Below are positions 32,651 through 42,031 of a stretch of 44,400 nucleotides of DNA, piece after piece. Position 1 is the stretch's first letter; each line of letters starts with the position of its first letter. A model generated the notes under the pieces. That model searched no databases and was not told where the DNA came from. It saw nothing but the letters and a program-made list of their open reading frames with translations. Position numbers and translations under genes: made by a program. This DNA comes from Pseudomonadota bacterium (lineage in GTDB: Bacteria > Pseudomonadota > Alphaproteobacteria > Rickettsiales > Midichloriaceae): assembly GCA_018242185.1 (NCBI GenBank), contig JAFECK010000014.1:1-44400 (forward strand), written 5' to 3'.

Positions 32651-35365
32651 TTAGTTATTAAACCCTGGGATATTACCCCCACTCTTATTGTGTCTACTTT
32701 TTTCCACCCATGTTCCCTGCTCCTCTGGTTTCGGAGTGTGGCCTGCTTGCTGTATTGCAGAAGTTTGACTGACTGCGCTAGTAGCTTTTTCTATATCGCT
32801 AGTTGGCACTATAGGTGTGTGCGTGGTAGTGGTGGCAGTCATAGTTGTAGGCGGAGCAGCTGGTTGTGGCTGGCTCTTCTCAGCAGCCTTTTCAGGCGGG
32901 CTGGCTTGTTGAGCGTTTTGGTCTGGGTTTTTGTCCACTGCCGTCCAGTTTTCCTCCATACTATCTTTTCTCTTCTCTGTAGTAGTGGTGGTTGTAGTAG
33001 TTTGCTTTTCTTCAGTCGCTGGCGTTGTCTTAAGTTTAAAGAGAGCTCCAAGACCGGAGAAAAATTTGCCCATTGTCATTTTTTCAGTAAGTTGGAGTTC
33101 TCCATCCTTTTCAGTGATGTTATAAGCAAGATTATTCTGTTTAATTGCATTTGCTAGCTCTGCCATAAAGACTTTGCGTATACCACCTGACAAATTGTTA
33201 GTTAGTTGAGGCAATTCGCCTTGGTTATCCATCCAGTGTTCGGCGATATACTGAGCGGCCAAAACGCCCTTACCATCCTTAGAGTTTAGCAATTCTCTTA
33301 TATCCTTCCTCCATGCATCAGGATCATTTTCCATGCTTAGAGATGTTGATAAAACCAATTTAGCTTTTGTTATAAAGTCTGCTTTTTCCCAATCTTTCAT
33401 AGGTATTTGCGGTATCATCGGCACATCACCTTCTATGCCATAGGCTTTTATATTTTGTTGGAGCGCTTGGAAAAACAGGTATCTAACATCCAGTGGCGTG
33501 TTTTCTAATATTCCTTCAATTAAAGAGTCTTCTCTTTTTAGGTCCTTCAGAATCGCCTCGGTGAGGGTTTTGCTGTTGCGCATATCATCTTCACTAAAGA
33601 AAAGCTTAAACTGCTCGGTCCATAAACCTCTATGTTCCACTGGTATCTGCGCATACGACTCGAGCAGTAACACTGCTTTTTTCACGTGGTCTGCCTGTTT
33701 CCACGCTTCGTAGCCATATATATTGCACACCATAGGTTGTGGCTGAGTATTAGAGATTATTAGCGTAGCTACCTGGAGATTTTGCGCCACTATTTCATCT
33801 AACTGAGCGCGAAACTCTGGGTCTGCATCGAGGTAAAATTTATTCAGCACAGAGCCTTTCTTCTGTATTTCATGCAAGATAATCTCCGCATTATTTTTTG
33901 CCAATGTACTCAGTTCGTTGACGGCCTCGCGCTGACACGCAGACATAATCTTAGCGGTAAACTCTGCTAAATTTACCCTTCCTCCAAGTCTGTTTATCCT
34001 ATACCCATTGTCTACTTTCTCTAGGTTGTCGTTGACTAGGGCAAGGAATTCTCTGCCTTCGCCAATCTGGAAACCAAGAGCGGCAAACGCTCCGCCGCCA
34101 CCTGCATTTTTAACTGAATCGAAAATAGCCAAAACATCATCTGGGTACTTGTTAACCAATTGTGTCACAACCGACCTCACCACATCTCGCCTCTTTGCAT
34201 GCTCTGGTTGTGTATCAGCCATATTCTCCGCGTAGAAATAAAGCATATTAGCGGATACTAGCCCTACGCCAAACCTCTCGATCATTTCCCCCATCCTCTC
34301 CGGAGTGTGGGTAAAGACGCTAAGTACTATCTCTGCAATTCTGGCTTTATGGGCATCGGGAGACAAGCCATCTAAATGCAACTCTTTATCAGTCATTTTA
34401 AAAGCTCGCTCTAAGCCAAAGCCTCGGCTTGCTTGAGCATACCCAGTTACTATATTGCGTAGCACATCGCCACGAGCGCCAGGAGGGTTGTGATCTAAAG
34501 ACGGATCATTAACAATTTTATTGAATAAGGGCTCATCCATGTAGAAAAATGCCATACTGAGCAACGAAATTTCGTCCTTACTGCTTTTGATGGCTTGGGC
34601 GGGTCCGTCAGTAGTGGCTTCTTTCCGCTTTTGCGCATCAATTGCATCAGTTTTTTGATCTATGTAACCTAAAATCTTCACTACGCCTGCCATGCGCTTA
34701 GCTATCTCAGGATCCTTAATAGTGTCACTCCATTCTGCCTTATCTCCTTGAGATGGTAACAGTTGCTTCTGGTCATTATATCCGAAAGGCACTTTTTGCC
34801 CGTCAAAACGTTGATCTCTGCCATCAACGGACTTCACAATATCAGCACCGCATTCCTCTACTAGATATTGGAAGATATCAGCTCTGCCGTGAAGCAATGC
34901 TGTCATCAAAAGCGAATTTCTATGATCGCCAGCGTTATCCTTGTCATTCGGCACAGTTTTCATTTCACCCTTCACATTAACCTCTTTGGTGTCGGTATAA
35001 GGCGGAGTACAAGCGTTTATATTGAACCCTTTTGGCAAATTGGCGGTAAGCTGCTTAACTTTTTCTAGGTCTCCGGCAGCCACTGCTGTTTGCAGTGCAG
35101 TGCTGCGTTCTTTAATCTCTTCGCTTTGTTTTCTCCTGAGAGCCTCTTCAGGGCCCTCAAGCATCACTTTCGCATTACTTTGAAGTTGTTTTTCTTCGCT
35201 TTCTTTCTTGCTCAGTTGCGATTCAAACCCTTCTTCTTGTGCTGTCGTAGGTACAGCTTTACTTTTTCGGGCTTTTTTGCGGGGTTTTTCTTCCTCTATC
35301 ACCTCTTCAGAAGATTCATCTTTATCCCTGCCTGTTTTTTTCTTTGCATCTATTTTTTTTCTCAT
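32651..35365 (-). CDS. 904-aa ankyrin-like protein, candidate secreted effector
   Basis: I do not recognise a full-length family. GAGG precedes ATG 35365. The N-terminus is highly basic and acidic in turn, with KPRKKARKSK at residues 27-36, a nuclear-localisation-like cluster. Residues about 87-180 look like ankyrin repeats (STALQTAVAAGDLEKVKQL, then RNSLLMTALLHGRADIFQYLVEECGADIV). The long middle is helical and without obvious motif. The C-terminal 120 residues are Thr/Pro/Gln-rich, including a run of eight Thr residues, and end in a polar basic tail. There is no signal peptide or membrane helix. The architecture and the neighbouring virB6 gene suggest a type IV secreted effector, an inference. 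It follows fumC by 24 bases. Confidence 0.6.
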   Translation of the reverse strand: MRKKIDAKKKTGRDKDESSEEVIEEEKPRKKARKSKAVPTTAQEEGFESQLSKKESEEKQLQSNAKVMLEGPEEALRRKQSEEIKERSTALQTAVAAGDLEKVKQLTANLPKGFNINACTPPYTDTKEVNVKGEMKTVPNDKDNAGDHRNSLLMTALLHGRADIFQYLVEECGADIVKSVDGRDQRFDGQKVPFGYNDQKQLLPSQGDKAEWSDTIKDPEIAKRMAGVVKILGYIDQKTDAIDAQKRKEATTDGPAQAIKSSKDEISLLSMAFFYMDEPLFNKIVNDPSLDHNPPGARGDVLRNIVTGYAQASRGFGLERAFKMTDKELHLDGLSPDAHKARIAEIVLSVFTHTPERMGEMIERFGVGLVSANMLYFYAENMADTQPEHAKRRDVVRSVVTQLVNKYPDDVLAIFDSVKNAGGGGAFAALGFQIGEGREFLALVNDNLEKVDNGYRINRLGGRVNLAEFTAKIMSACQREAVNELSTLAKNNAEIILHEIQKKGSVLNKFYLDADPEFRAQLDEIVAQNLQVATLIISNTQPQPMVCNIYGYEAWKQADHVKKAVLLLESYAQIPVEHRGLWTEQFKLFFSEDDMRNSKTLTEAILKDLKREDSLIEGILENTPLDVRYLFFQALQQNIKAYGIEGDVPMIPQIPMKDWEKADFITKAKLVLSTSLSMENDPDAWRKDIRELLNSKDGKGVLAAQYIAEHWMDNQGELPQLTNNLSGGIRKVFMAELANAIKQNNLAYNITEKDGELQLTEKMTMGKFFSGLGALFKLKTTPATEEKQTTTTTTTTEKRKDSMEENWTAVDKNPDQNAQQASPPEKAAEKSQPQPAAPPTTMTATTTTHTPIVPTSDIEKATSAVSQTSAIQQAGHTPKPEEQGTWVEKSRHNKSGGNIPGFNN

Positions 35366-35389
35366 AAAGCCTCACTACAGTATATGTTA

Positions 35390-36775
35390 TTAAACCATTG
35401 ACTCTGGGCGCACCCAGCGGTCAAAATCTTTCGCACCGACAAATCCCAACTCTATTGCGGATTGTTTCAATGTGATATTTTTTTTATGCGCATTCTTCGC
35501 TATTTTAGCTGCCTTATCGTATCCTATATGAGGATTAAGTGCAGTCACCAGCATTAGTGATTGCTTCATAGAATGGGCGATGTGTTCGTAATTTGCTTCT
35601 ATACCACTTATGCAGTGTTCGTGGAAGCTGCGCATGGCATCAGCAAGAAGCCTTAGTGACTGCAAAAAGCAGTGTATCATCACCGGCTTAAACACGTTGA
35701 GCTCTAAATGGCCATTAGAACCAGCTACAGTTACGGCGACGTGGTTGCCCATCACTTGTGTACATATCATCGTTAGCGCTTCACATTGAGTAGGGTTGAC
35801 CTTACCCGGCATAATGGAGGAGCCAGGCTCATTCTCAGGTAGCAGTAATTCACCAAAGCCGCAACGCGGGCCAGAGCCCAGCAACCTGATATCGTTAGCT
35901 ATTTTCATCAAGCTAACCGCCAATGTATTTAATGCTCCGCTGGCGTAGACTAGTGCATCATTCGAAGCGAGTGCCTCAAATTTATTTGGTGCTGTACGGA
36001 ATTTATGCCCGGTCATTTTGGCAAGCTCAGCAGCAATGCTTTGGGCAAAACCAGGGCTTGCGTTTAGACCGGTCCCTACAGCGGTGCCACCTTGCGCAAG
36101 CAACAGAAGATGTGGGAGAGTCGCTTTGATGCGCTCTAGCGCGAACTCTAGTTGAGTAGCATAACCGGAAAACTCCTGGCCTAGGGTTATAGGCGTGGCA
36201 TCTTGCATATGAGTGCGCCCTGTTTTGATTATTTTAGCGAATTCTTTAGCTTTCTTGCTTATAGCCTTGTGCAATGTTTTTAGCGAAGGTATGAGGCGTT
36301 CATTGATTTGGCATACAGCAGATACGTGCATAGCAGTGGGGAAAGTATCATTGGAGGATTGGCCCATATTAACGTGATCATTGGGGTGCACTGGTGCCTT
36401 ACTTCCCAATTTCCCACCAAGCATCTCAATTGCTCTGTTGGAAAGAACTTCGTTAGCATTCATGTTAGTTTGAGTGCCGGAGCCAGTTTGCCAAATGGCC
36501 AAGGGGAATTGTCCCGCAAGCTTGCCAAGTAGAACCTCATCAGCCGCTTTGCATATAGCTTGCCCTATCTTCTTGTCCAGCCGTCCTTCCCGCATATTAA
36601 CAAGAGCTGCAGCTTTTTTGATGTATACGAGGGCCTGGATGAGGGGCTCAGGCATCTTCTCCGTGCCAATTTCGAAATTCTCTAAAGAACGTTGAGTTTG
36701 CGCTCCCCAATACTTGTCGTCTTCAACTTTTATGCCACCAAAAGTATCTGTTTCTATACGTGTTTTACGCGTCAT
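35390..36775 (-). CDS. fumC: class II fumarate hydratase FumC
   Basis: Iron-independent fumarase of the TCA cycle, interconverting fumarate and malate. 461 aa, typical. It opens [29 protein letters not shown]. Active-site segments are [61 protein letters not shown], and the fumarase/aspartase signature [13 protein letters not shown]. The candidate effector gene follows on the same strand after 24 bases and may be cotranscribed. Confidence 0.97.
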   Translation of the reverse strand: MTRKTRIETDTFGGIKVEDDKYWGAQTQRSLENFEIGTEKMPEPLIQALVYIKKAAALVNMREGRLDKKIGQAICKAADEVLLGKLAGQFPLAIWQTGSGTQTNMNANEVLSNRAIEMLGGKLGSKAPVHPNDHVNMGQSSNDTFPTAMHVSAVCQINERLIPSLKTLHKAISKKAKEFAKIIKTGRTHMQDATPITLGQEFSGYATQLEFALERIKATLPHLLLLAQGGTAVGTGLNASPGFAQSIAAELAKMTGHKFRTAPNKFEALASNDALVYASGALNTLAVSLMKIANDIRLLGSGPRCGFGELLLPENEPGSSIMPGKVNPTQCEALTMICTQVMGNHVAVTVAGSNGHLELNVFKPVMIHCFLQSLRLLADAMRSFHEHCISGIEANYEHIAHSMKQSLMLVTALNPHIGYDKAAKIAKNAHKKNITLKQSAIELGFVGAKDFDRWVRPESMV

Positions 36776-36961
36776 AAGATGCTCGTGTTATTACTATACA
36801 ACCTCAAGTATCCGCAAATATAGTTACTAATAGGTTAAAATATTGGTTTATATAAGAATATGATTCGCTAATGACAGGCTCTGCGATAAATGTGATATGT
36901 GTAGATCATGCATTATTAAGCTTTTATGTTTTGCACTGAGCCTATAAGATTTTTTCGGGTC

Positions 36962-37088
36962 TCCTCTTTCATATACCTCCAGAAGTTCGTTACTACTGTA
37001 AGGTATCGGCTCAGCTAAAAGAGGACATCACTTTTCCTAACTACATCATGACTTTTTCATCTCGCTACAACAGATTATGGTCCCGGCC
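36962..37088 (+). repeat. direct repeat copy A flanking uvrB
   Basis: 127 bases nearly identical (six substitutions and a two-base indel) to copy B at 39313-39441, in the same orientation. Internally TCCTCTTT and AAAAGAGGA form an inverted pair about 64 bases across. The 3' part (ACATCATGAC... CTACAACAG) resembles the IS ends at 16514-16540. The rest of 36776-37148 holds the presumed fumC promoter region and an imperfect AGCGCT dyad next to the uvrB stop. Confidence 0.85.
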
Positions 37089-37148
37089 AATCCTTGTAGG
37101 GTTGTAGCGCTATATGTTATGTTTATTGTTTGATATAAGCGCTTCCTC

Positions 37149-39152
37149 CTAATCCTCGCCAGTTGCTTGCATCAGCAATCCCTCTAAATGCCTTGCTTTA
37201 TCGCGCAGCTGAGCAGCTTGTTCAAAATCTAAGTTGGCTGCAGCTTGCAGCATCTCTTTACGTAGAGCTGTTATTTGTTTTTCTATCTTTTGTTGCTGAC
37301 CTTTGATCTGTCCTAATTCCTCTTCCATAGGCACAGTTAGGTGATCCTGCTCATAGATGCTGGTCAGTAGCTCGCCTATATTTTTGCGAATGCTTTGTGG
37401 AGTTATTCCATGTTTCTCGTTATATGCTTGCTGTAAGGCGCGACGGCGGTTAGTTTCAGCCAAAGCTTTTGACAATGAATCTGTCATTTTATCCGCATAG
37501 AGTATTACTCTGCCATCCACATTACGAGCTGCACGGCCTATGGTCTGAATCAGCGAGGTTTCAGAGCGGAGGAATCCTTGCTTATCAGCGTCCAGGATTG
37601 CAACTAGTCCACACTCAGGTATATCAAGGCCTTCGCGCAGGAGATTCACTCCAACTAGTACATCGTATTTTCCTATTCTTAAATCGCGAATAATCGCAAT
37701 TCTATCTAGCGTATTAACTTCGGAGTGTAGGTAAACAGCCTTTATTCCTAGATCCACTAGATAACCTGTTAGATCTTCTGCCATTTTTTTAGTAAGCGTA
37801 GTAACCAGCACTCGCATTTTTTTAGCGCACACCAAGCTGCATTCTTGGAGTAGATCATCCACTTGAGTAGTCGCACTGCGCACCTCACATTCTGGGTCCA
37901 AAAGCCCAGTAGGCCGAATTACTTGCTGCACGTATTTGTTATCGCTCCACGCAAGCTCTTCCTGTGAAGGGGTTGCTGAAACAAAGATACTTTGCGGCCG
38001 CATTGAATTCCATTCATCAAAGGTTAGTGGCCGATTATCAAGCGCTGAGGGTAGACGGAAACCATATTCTACCAGTGTATTTTTACGAGCTCTATCGCCG
38101 TTAAACATTCCACGTACCTGCGGTACCGTCACATGACTCTCGTCCACAAATAAAATGGCATCTTTAGGTAAATATTCGAACAAGGTAGGTGGAGGAGCGC
38201 CTGCTGGCCGCCCAGAGAGATATCTAGAATAATTTTCTATTCCCTTACAACTACCGGCTTCCATAATCATTTCCATATCAAATTTGGTGCGTTGCTCAAT
38301 TCTCTGCGCTTCTATCAACTTATTGTGTTTATGGAAGAATTCAATGCGTTCTTGTAATTCTACTAGAATCAGCTTTATTGCTTGCTCTAAAGTTGGTCGT
38401 GGCGTGATATAGTGGCTATTGCCGAATATAGTGATTTCTTCCAGCTGGTTAGTCCGTTGTCCTGTGAGCGCGTCTATTTCGCTTATGCGCTCAACTTGGT
38501 CACCAAAAAATGTTACTCTCCATGCGCGATCTTGATAATGCGACGGGAATATATCCAAATTATCACCGCGCACCCTGAAGGTTCCACGTTTAAACTCAAT
38601 ATCATTGCGTTGATATTGCAGCTCTACCAATTTTGCCATGACGTCGTTTCTAGGAACTTTTGCGCCAGACTTAATCTGGAACGTCATTTGCAAGTATAGC
38701 TCAGGCGCCCCTAAGCCATATATGCAGGAAACAGAAGAAACAACTATAACATCGCGGCGCTCTAGTAGAGCTCTGGTAGCGGAATGGCGCATACGGTCTA
38801 TTTGTTCGTTTATAGCAGAATCCTTCTCAATATAGACGTCTTTCTGCGGTATGTAAGCTTCAGGCTGGTAATAATCATAATACGAAACGAAGTATTCCAC
38901 GGCATTTTCAGGGAAAAAGGAACGCATTTCGCTGTAGAGCTGAGCGGCGAGAGTTTTGTTATGTGCCATAATCATCGCGGGTCTACCGGTTCTAGCAATA
39001 ACATGTGCTACGGTGAATGTTTTGCCTGAACCTGTTACGCCTAGTAGAACTTGGTTGTCTTTGTGCTTATCTAACTCGGTAATCAGTGCTTCTACTGCAG
39101 CCGGCTGATCGCCAGCAAGCTCAAAATCAGATTTAATTTGAAATATGGGCAC
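37149..39152 (-). CDS. uvrB: excinuclease ABC subunit UvrB
   Basis: Damage-verifying helicase-like subunit of nucleotide excision repair. The most likely start is GTG 39152, behind GGAG, giving [21 protein letters not shown] in family register (667 aa). ATG 39194 would add 14 atypical residues. Signatures are [18 protein letters not shown] (Walker A), [12 protein letters not shown] in the beta-hairpin, [18 protein letters not shown], the helicase motif [16 protein letters not shown], and a C-terminal UVR domain ([29 protein letters not shown]). The gene stands alone between direct repeats. Confidence 0.96.
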   Translation of the reverse strand: MPIFQIKSDFELAGDQPAAVEALITELDKHKDNQVLLGVTGSGKTFTVAHVIARTGRPAMIMAHNKTLAAQLYSEMRSFFPENAVEYFVSYYDYYQPEAYIPQKDVYIEKDSAINEQIDRMRHSATRALLERRDVIVVSSVSCIYGLGAPELYLQMTFQIKSGAKVPRNDVMAKLVELQYQRNDIEFKRGTFRVRGDNLDIFPSHYQDRAWRVTFFGDQVERISEIDALTGQRTNQLEEITIFGNSHYITPRPTLEQAIKLILVELQERIEFFHKHNKLIEAQRIEQRTKFDMEMIMEAGSCKGIENYSRYLSGRPAGAPPPTLFEYLPKDAILFVDESHVTVPQVRGMFNGDRARKNTLVEYGFRLPSALDNRPLTFDEWNSMRPQSIFVSATPSQEELAWSDNKYVQQVIRPTGLLDPECEVRSATTQVDDLLQECSLVCAKKMRVLVTTLTKKMAEDLTGYLVDLGIKAVYLHSEVNTLDRIAIIRDLRIGKYDVLVGVNLLREGLDIPECGLVAILDADKQGFLRSETSLIQTIGRAARNVDGRVILYADKMTDSLSKALAETNRRRALQQAYNEKHGITPQSIRKNIGELLTSIYEQDHLTVPMEEELGQIKGQQQKIEKQITALRKEMLQAAANLDFEQAAQLRDKARHLEGLLMQATGED

Positions 39153-39312
39153 AACACCACTCCATAACCGAGCTCCCTGTGGGGAGCCTAGCATATTTTC
39201 TGCTAATAATCCAGTCTATCAATACGATGAGACCATCCAGGGTCCTGCCACGGAGTTAAGGATGTCTAACTCACTCTTGTATCTCCTCTCTTTCTTGCTC
39301 ATAATTAATACG

Positions 39313-39441
39313 TCCTCTTTCATATATACCTCCAGCAGTTCGTTACTACTGTAAGGTATCGGCTCAGCCAAAAGAGGACATCACTTTTCCTAACTACATC
39401 ATGACATTATCATCTTGCTACAACAGATTACGGTCCCGGCC
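39313..39441 (+). repeat. direct repeat copy B flanking uvrB
   Basis: 129 bases matching copy A (36962-37088) at about 95 percent by eye, same orientation. It contains GACATTATCATCTTGCTACA, close to the IS-end motif at 16514. Immediately after it, CTGACAAATGATAGAT is the exact inverse of 21528-21543 near the decayed transposase. The remaining parts of 39195-39579 show no gene; CCAGGGTCCTG at 39237 also occurs at 16440. Confidence 0.85.
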
Positions 39442-39579
39442 TGACAAATGATAGATGAACAGCCCCAATGGTTATTGTTGCTGTTGCAGCCAACCTCTGC
39501 TATATTGGCCATAAATTGCGCGGTACTATTCAAACTTTAGTGATTTTACCTTGCAGCCAATAATTTTATAAGATTGATC

Positions 39580-40695
39580 ATGAACCTAATATTGCAGATA
39601 ATCCAGCCTTTGGTGATCTTTGCTGTAGTCATCAGCATAATTGTTTTCTTCCATGAGCTTGGGCATTTTAGCCTTGCTAGATTGTTTGGAGTTAGAGTGG
39701 AAGAGTTCTCAATAGGCTTTGGCAAGCCCATATTCACGTGGCTTTCCTCTAAAGGTACCCGTTGGCGCATCGGCTGGTTGCCACTAGGAGGATATGTGAG
39801 AATGTTCGGCGATGCAGATCCGGCAAGCTTTCCCGACGAGAAGAAATTGCAGGATATGACTACAGAAGACTTGCAACAAGCTTTTTACCGTAAGCCGCTT
39901 TGGCAGAAGGCGCTGATTGTGTTCGCTGGTCCAGCATTCAGCTATATATTAGCAATTATTATTTTCACCGGCTTGCTATGGGTATATGGCCAAGTCGTGT
40001 TTTCTAACACTATAGCCGAAGTTGTCCCAAATAGCCCAGCCCAAGTGTCAGGCATGCAAAAGGATGATAAGGTGCTCAGTCTTAATGGCGCACAAGTGGA
40101 AAGCTTAAACGACGTCAGGATGATGTTAACTGCCAACACTGGAGAAGAAATCGAGCTCGTTGTAGAGCGGGACAGCACGCAGTATACGATTCATGTAACT
40201 CCACAAATGCAGGAAATAGCTGATGGTAACAGCCGCAAGATAAGGGTGGCGGTGCTGGGTATCAAGGCCGGGCAATATACGATTAAATCCTATACGCTAC
40301 CCCAATCCTTTGTGTTAGCCTGCAAGCAAAGTTACCAAATGTCTGCATTGATACTAAAAAGCATTCCGCAGTTTTTCACTGGACAGCGCAGCACTAAAGA
40401 ACTGGGAGGCCCACTAACTATTGCAGATACTTCCAATAGATCTTATACAGATGCTGGTATTGGCGGATTGTTTATGTTTATAGCGATGCTGTCCTTGAAT
40501 CTAGGGCTTTTGAATATATTGCCCATACCGATGTTAGATGGCGGACACCTCATGTTTTATGCGATAGAAGCAGTTCGTGGGCGCCCCGTAGCAATCTCGG
40601 TTATGGCAATTGCTGCTCGAGTGGGAATGATTTTACTACTTGGCCTGATGCTTTTTGTGATCAGTAATGATATTATGCTCTACGTGTTTGGTTAA
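39580..40695 (+). CDS. rseP: RseP-type site-2 intramembrane zinc protease
   Basis: M50-family membrane metalloprotease that cleaves transmembrane substrates such as anti-sigma factors and signal peptide remnants. About 371 aa from ATG 39580 (TTG 39574 is an alternative). The zinc motif is FHELGH in helix 1 and the third ligand region is NILPIPMLDGGHLMFY. A periplasmic PDZ domain lies between (IAEVVPNSPAQVSGMQKDDKVLSLNGAQVESLNDVRMML). The inserted segment KGTRWRIGWLPLGGYVRMFGD is typical. It lies 15 bases upstream of pyrH, so it starts a rseP-pyrH-frr unit. No bamA or dxr is beside it. Confidence 0.95.
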   Translation: MNLILQIIQPLVIFAVVISIIVFFHELGHFSLARLFGVRVEEFSIGFGKPIFTWLSSKGTRWRIGWLPLGGYVRMFGDADPASFPDEKKLQDMTTEDLQQAFYRKPLWQKALIVFAGPAFSYILAIIIFTGLLWVYGQVVFSNTIAEVVPNSPAQVSGMQKDDKVLSLNGAQVESLNDVRMMLTANTGEEIELVVERDSTQYTIHVTPQMQEIADGNSRKIRVAVLGIKAGQYTIKSYTLPQSFVLACKQSYQMSALILKSIPQFFTGQRSTKELGGPLTIADTSNRSYTDAGIGGLFMFIAMLSLNLGLLNILPIPMLDGGHLMFYAIEAVRGRPVAISVMAIAARVGMILLLGLMLFVISNDIMLYVFG

Positions 40696-40710
40696 GAATA
40701 TAGGTAAACG

Positions 40711-41424
40711 ATGACTAAAAAATATAAAAGAATTCTGCTCAAAATATCTGGAGAAGCTCTAATGGGCTCGCAGAAATTCGGCCAAGATCCTGAAGTTATT
40801 TCTCGCTTTTGTAAAGACATTAAAGAAGCTGCAGACGCAGGTTATCAAATCTGCTTGGTAGTGGGAGGCGGCAATATTTGCCGAGGTGCTGTCGCAGCAA
40901 GCATGGGAATAGAGCGCGCTTCAGCAGATTACATGGGCATGTTAGCCACTGTCATCAATGCCTTGGCAATCCAAAGTGTTTTGGAAAGCATGGACGTTGC
41001 TACTCGAGTACAGTCCGCTATTACCATGACTGCGGTATGCGAGCCTTATATTCGTCGCCGCGCCATTAGGCACATGGAACGCGAACGCATAGTAATATTC
41101 GCCGCTGGTACGGGCAACCCTTTCTTCACCACTGACACAGCGGCTACGCTTAGGGCAGCTGAGATGGGATGCGATGTTATCCTAAAGGGTACGCAGGTAA
41201 GTGGCATATATACCGCGGATCCGAAGAAAGATCCGGAAGCAATTCGCTATGATGCGATCGATTATAAGTCCGTCATTGCCCAGGATTTAAATGCTATGGA
41301 CGCGGCTGCAATCACTCTTGCCAGGGATAATAAAATCCCTATACTCGTGTTCAACATTCACAACACTGGATCCTTGCTGAAAGTTTTAAAGGGCGAGGGC
41401 GAGTTCACAATAATTTCAGAATGA
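40711..41424 (+). CDS. pyrH: UMP kinase PyrH
   Basis: Phosphorylates UMP to UDP for pyrimidine nucleotide supply. 237 aa, family length. Motifs are [40 protein letters not shown], and [22 protein letters not shown], all characteristic of the bacterial amino acid kinase-fold enzyme. It lies 6 bases before frr, the usual neighbour, and after rseP. Confidence 0.97.
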   Translation: MTKKYKRILLKISGEALMGSQKFGQDPEVISRFCKDIKEAADAGYQICLVVGGGNICRGAVAASMGIERASADYMGMLATVINALAIQSVLESMDVATRVQSAITMTAVCEPYIRRRAIRHMERERIVIFAAGTGNPFFTTDTAATLRAAEMGCDVILKGTQVSGIYTADPKKDPEAIRYDAIDYKSVIAQDLNAMDAAAITLARDNKIPILVFNIHNTGSLLKVLKGEGEFTIISE

Positions 41425-41430
41425 GGTTTT

Positions 41431-41994
41431 ATGTCTACTCCACAAACTATTCTAGATGACGTACGTAAACGTATGGACGGCGCTATCGTTAACCTAAAGA
41501 ACTCCCTTTCAGGTTTGCGCGCTGGGCGGGTATCCCCAACCTTATTAGAACCAATCAAAGTAGAGGCATACGGTAGCGTAATGCCTCTAGCTCAGGTTGC
41601 CACTGTTAATGCCCCTGAAGCACAGTTGCTGCTCGTACAAGTTTGGGACAAAGAGCTGGCAAAAATAGTGGAAAAAGCTATACGCGAATCTGATTTAGGA
41701 CTCAACCCAATAGCTGAGGGCCAAGTTATCCGCATACCAATCCCACCTCTTAGCGAGGAACGTCGTAAAGAGCTATGCAAAAACGCTGCCAAGTATGGAG
41801 AGCAGACTAAGGTCTCGGTACGCAATGTGCGCGGAGACGGCATGGATGGGGTCAAGAAGATGGAGAAAGATAAGCTTATCTCTGAAGATGCAATGCATGG
41901 CTATAGGGACGATATTCAGAAGCTTACCGATGATCATATCAAGAAAGTTGATGAGATGGTGAAAGCGAAAACTGATGATATAATGAAGGTCTAG
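41431..41994 (+). CDS. frr: ribosome recycling factor
   Basis: Releases ribosomes from mRNA after termination, together with EF-G. 187 aa, typical. The three-helix bundle is recognisable: LDDVRKRMDGAIVNLKNSLSGLRAGRVSPTLLEPIKVEAYGS, then LAQVATVNAPEAQLLLVQVWDKEL and the conserved LNPIAEGQVIRIPIPPLSEERRKEL. The C-terminal helix is DIQKLTDDHIKKVDEMVKAKTDDIM. GAGGT precedes the ATG. Confidence 0.97.
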   Translation: MSTPQTILDDVRKRMDGAIVNLKNSLSGLRAGRVSPTLLEPIKVEAYGSVMPLAQVATVNAPEAQLLLVQVWDKELAKIVEKAIRESDLGLNPIAEGQVIRIPIPPLSEERRKELCKNAAKYGEQTKVSVRNVRGDGMDGVKKMEKDKLISEDAMHGYRDDIQKLTDDHIKKVDEMVKAKTDDIMKV

Positions 41995-42031
41995 CACGCC
42001 TTGGCAGTTTCACTATAAGTATGGGGTAATC

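Noticed and set aside
37108-37144. AGCGCT dyad next to the uvrB stop as a terminator.
   Set aside because: It is imperfect, has a long AT loop and lacks a T-run on the minus strand.
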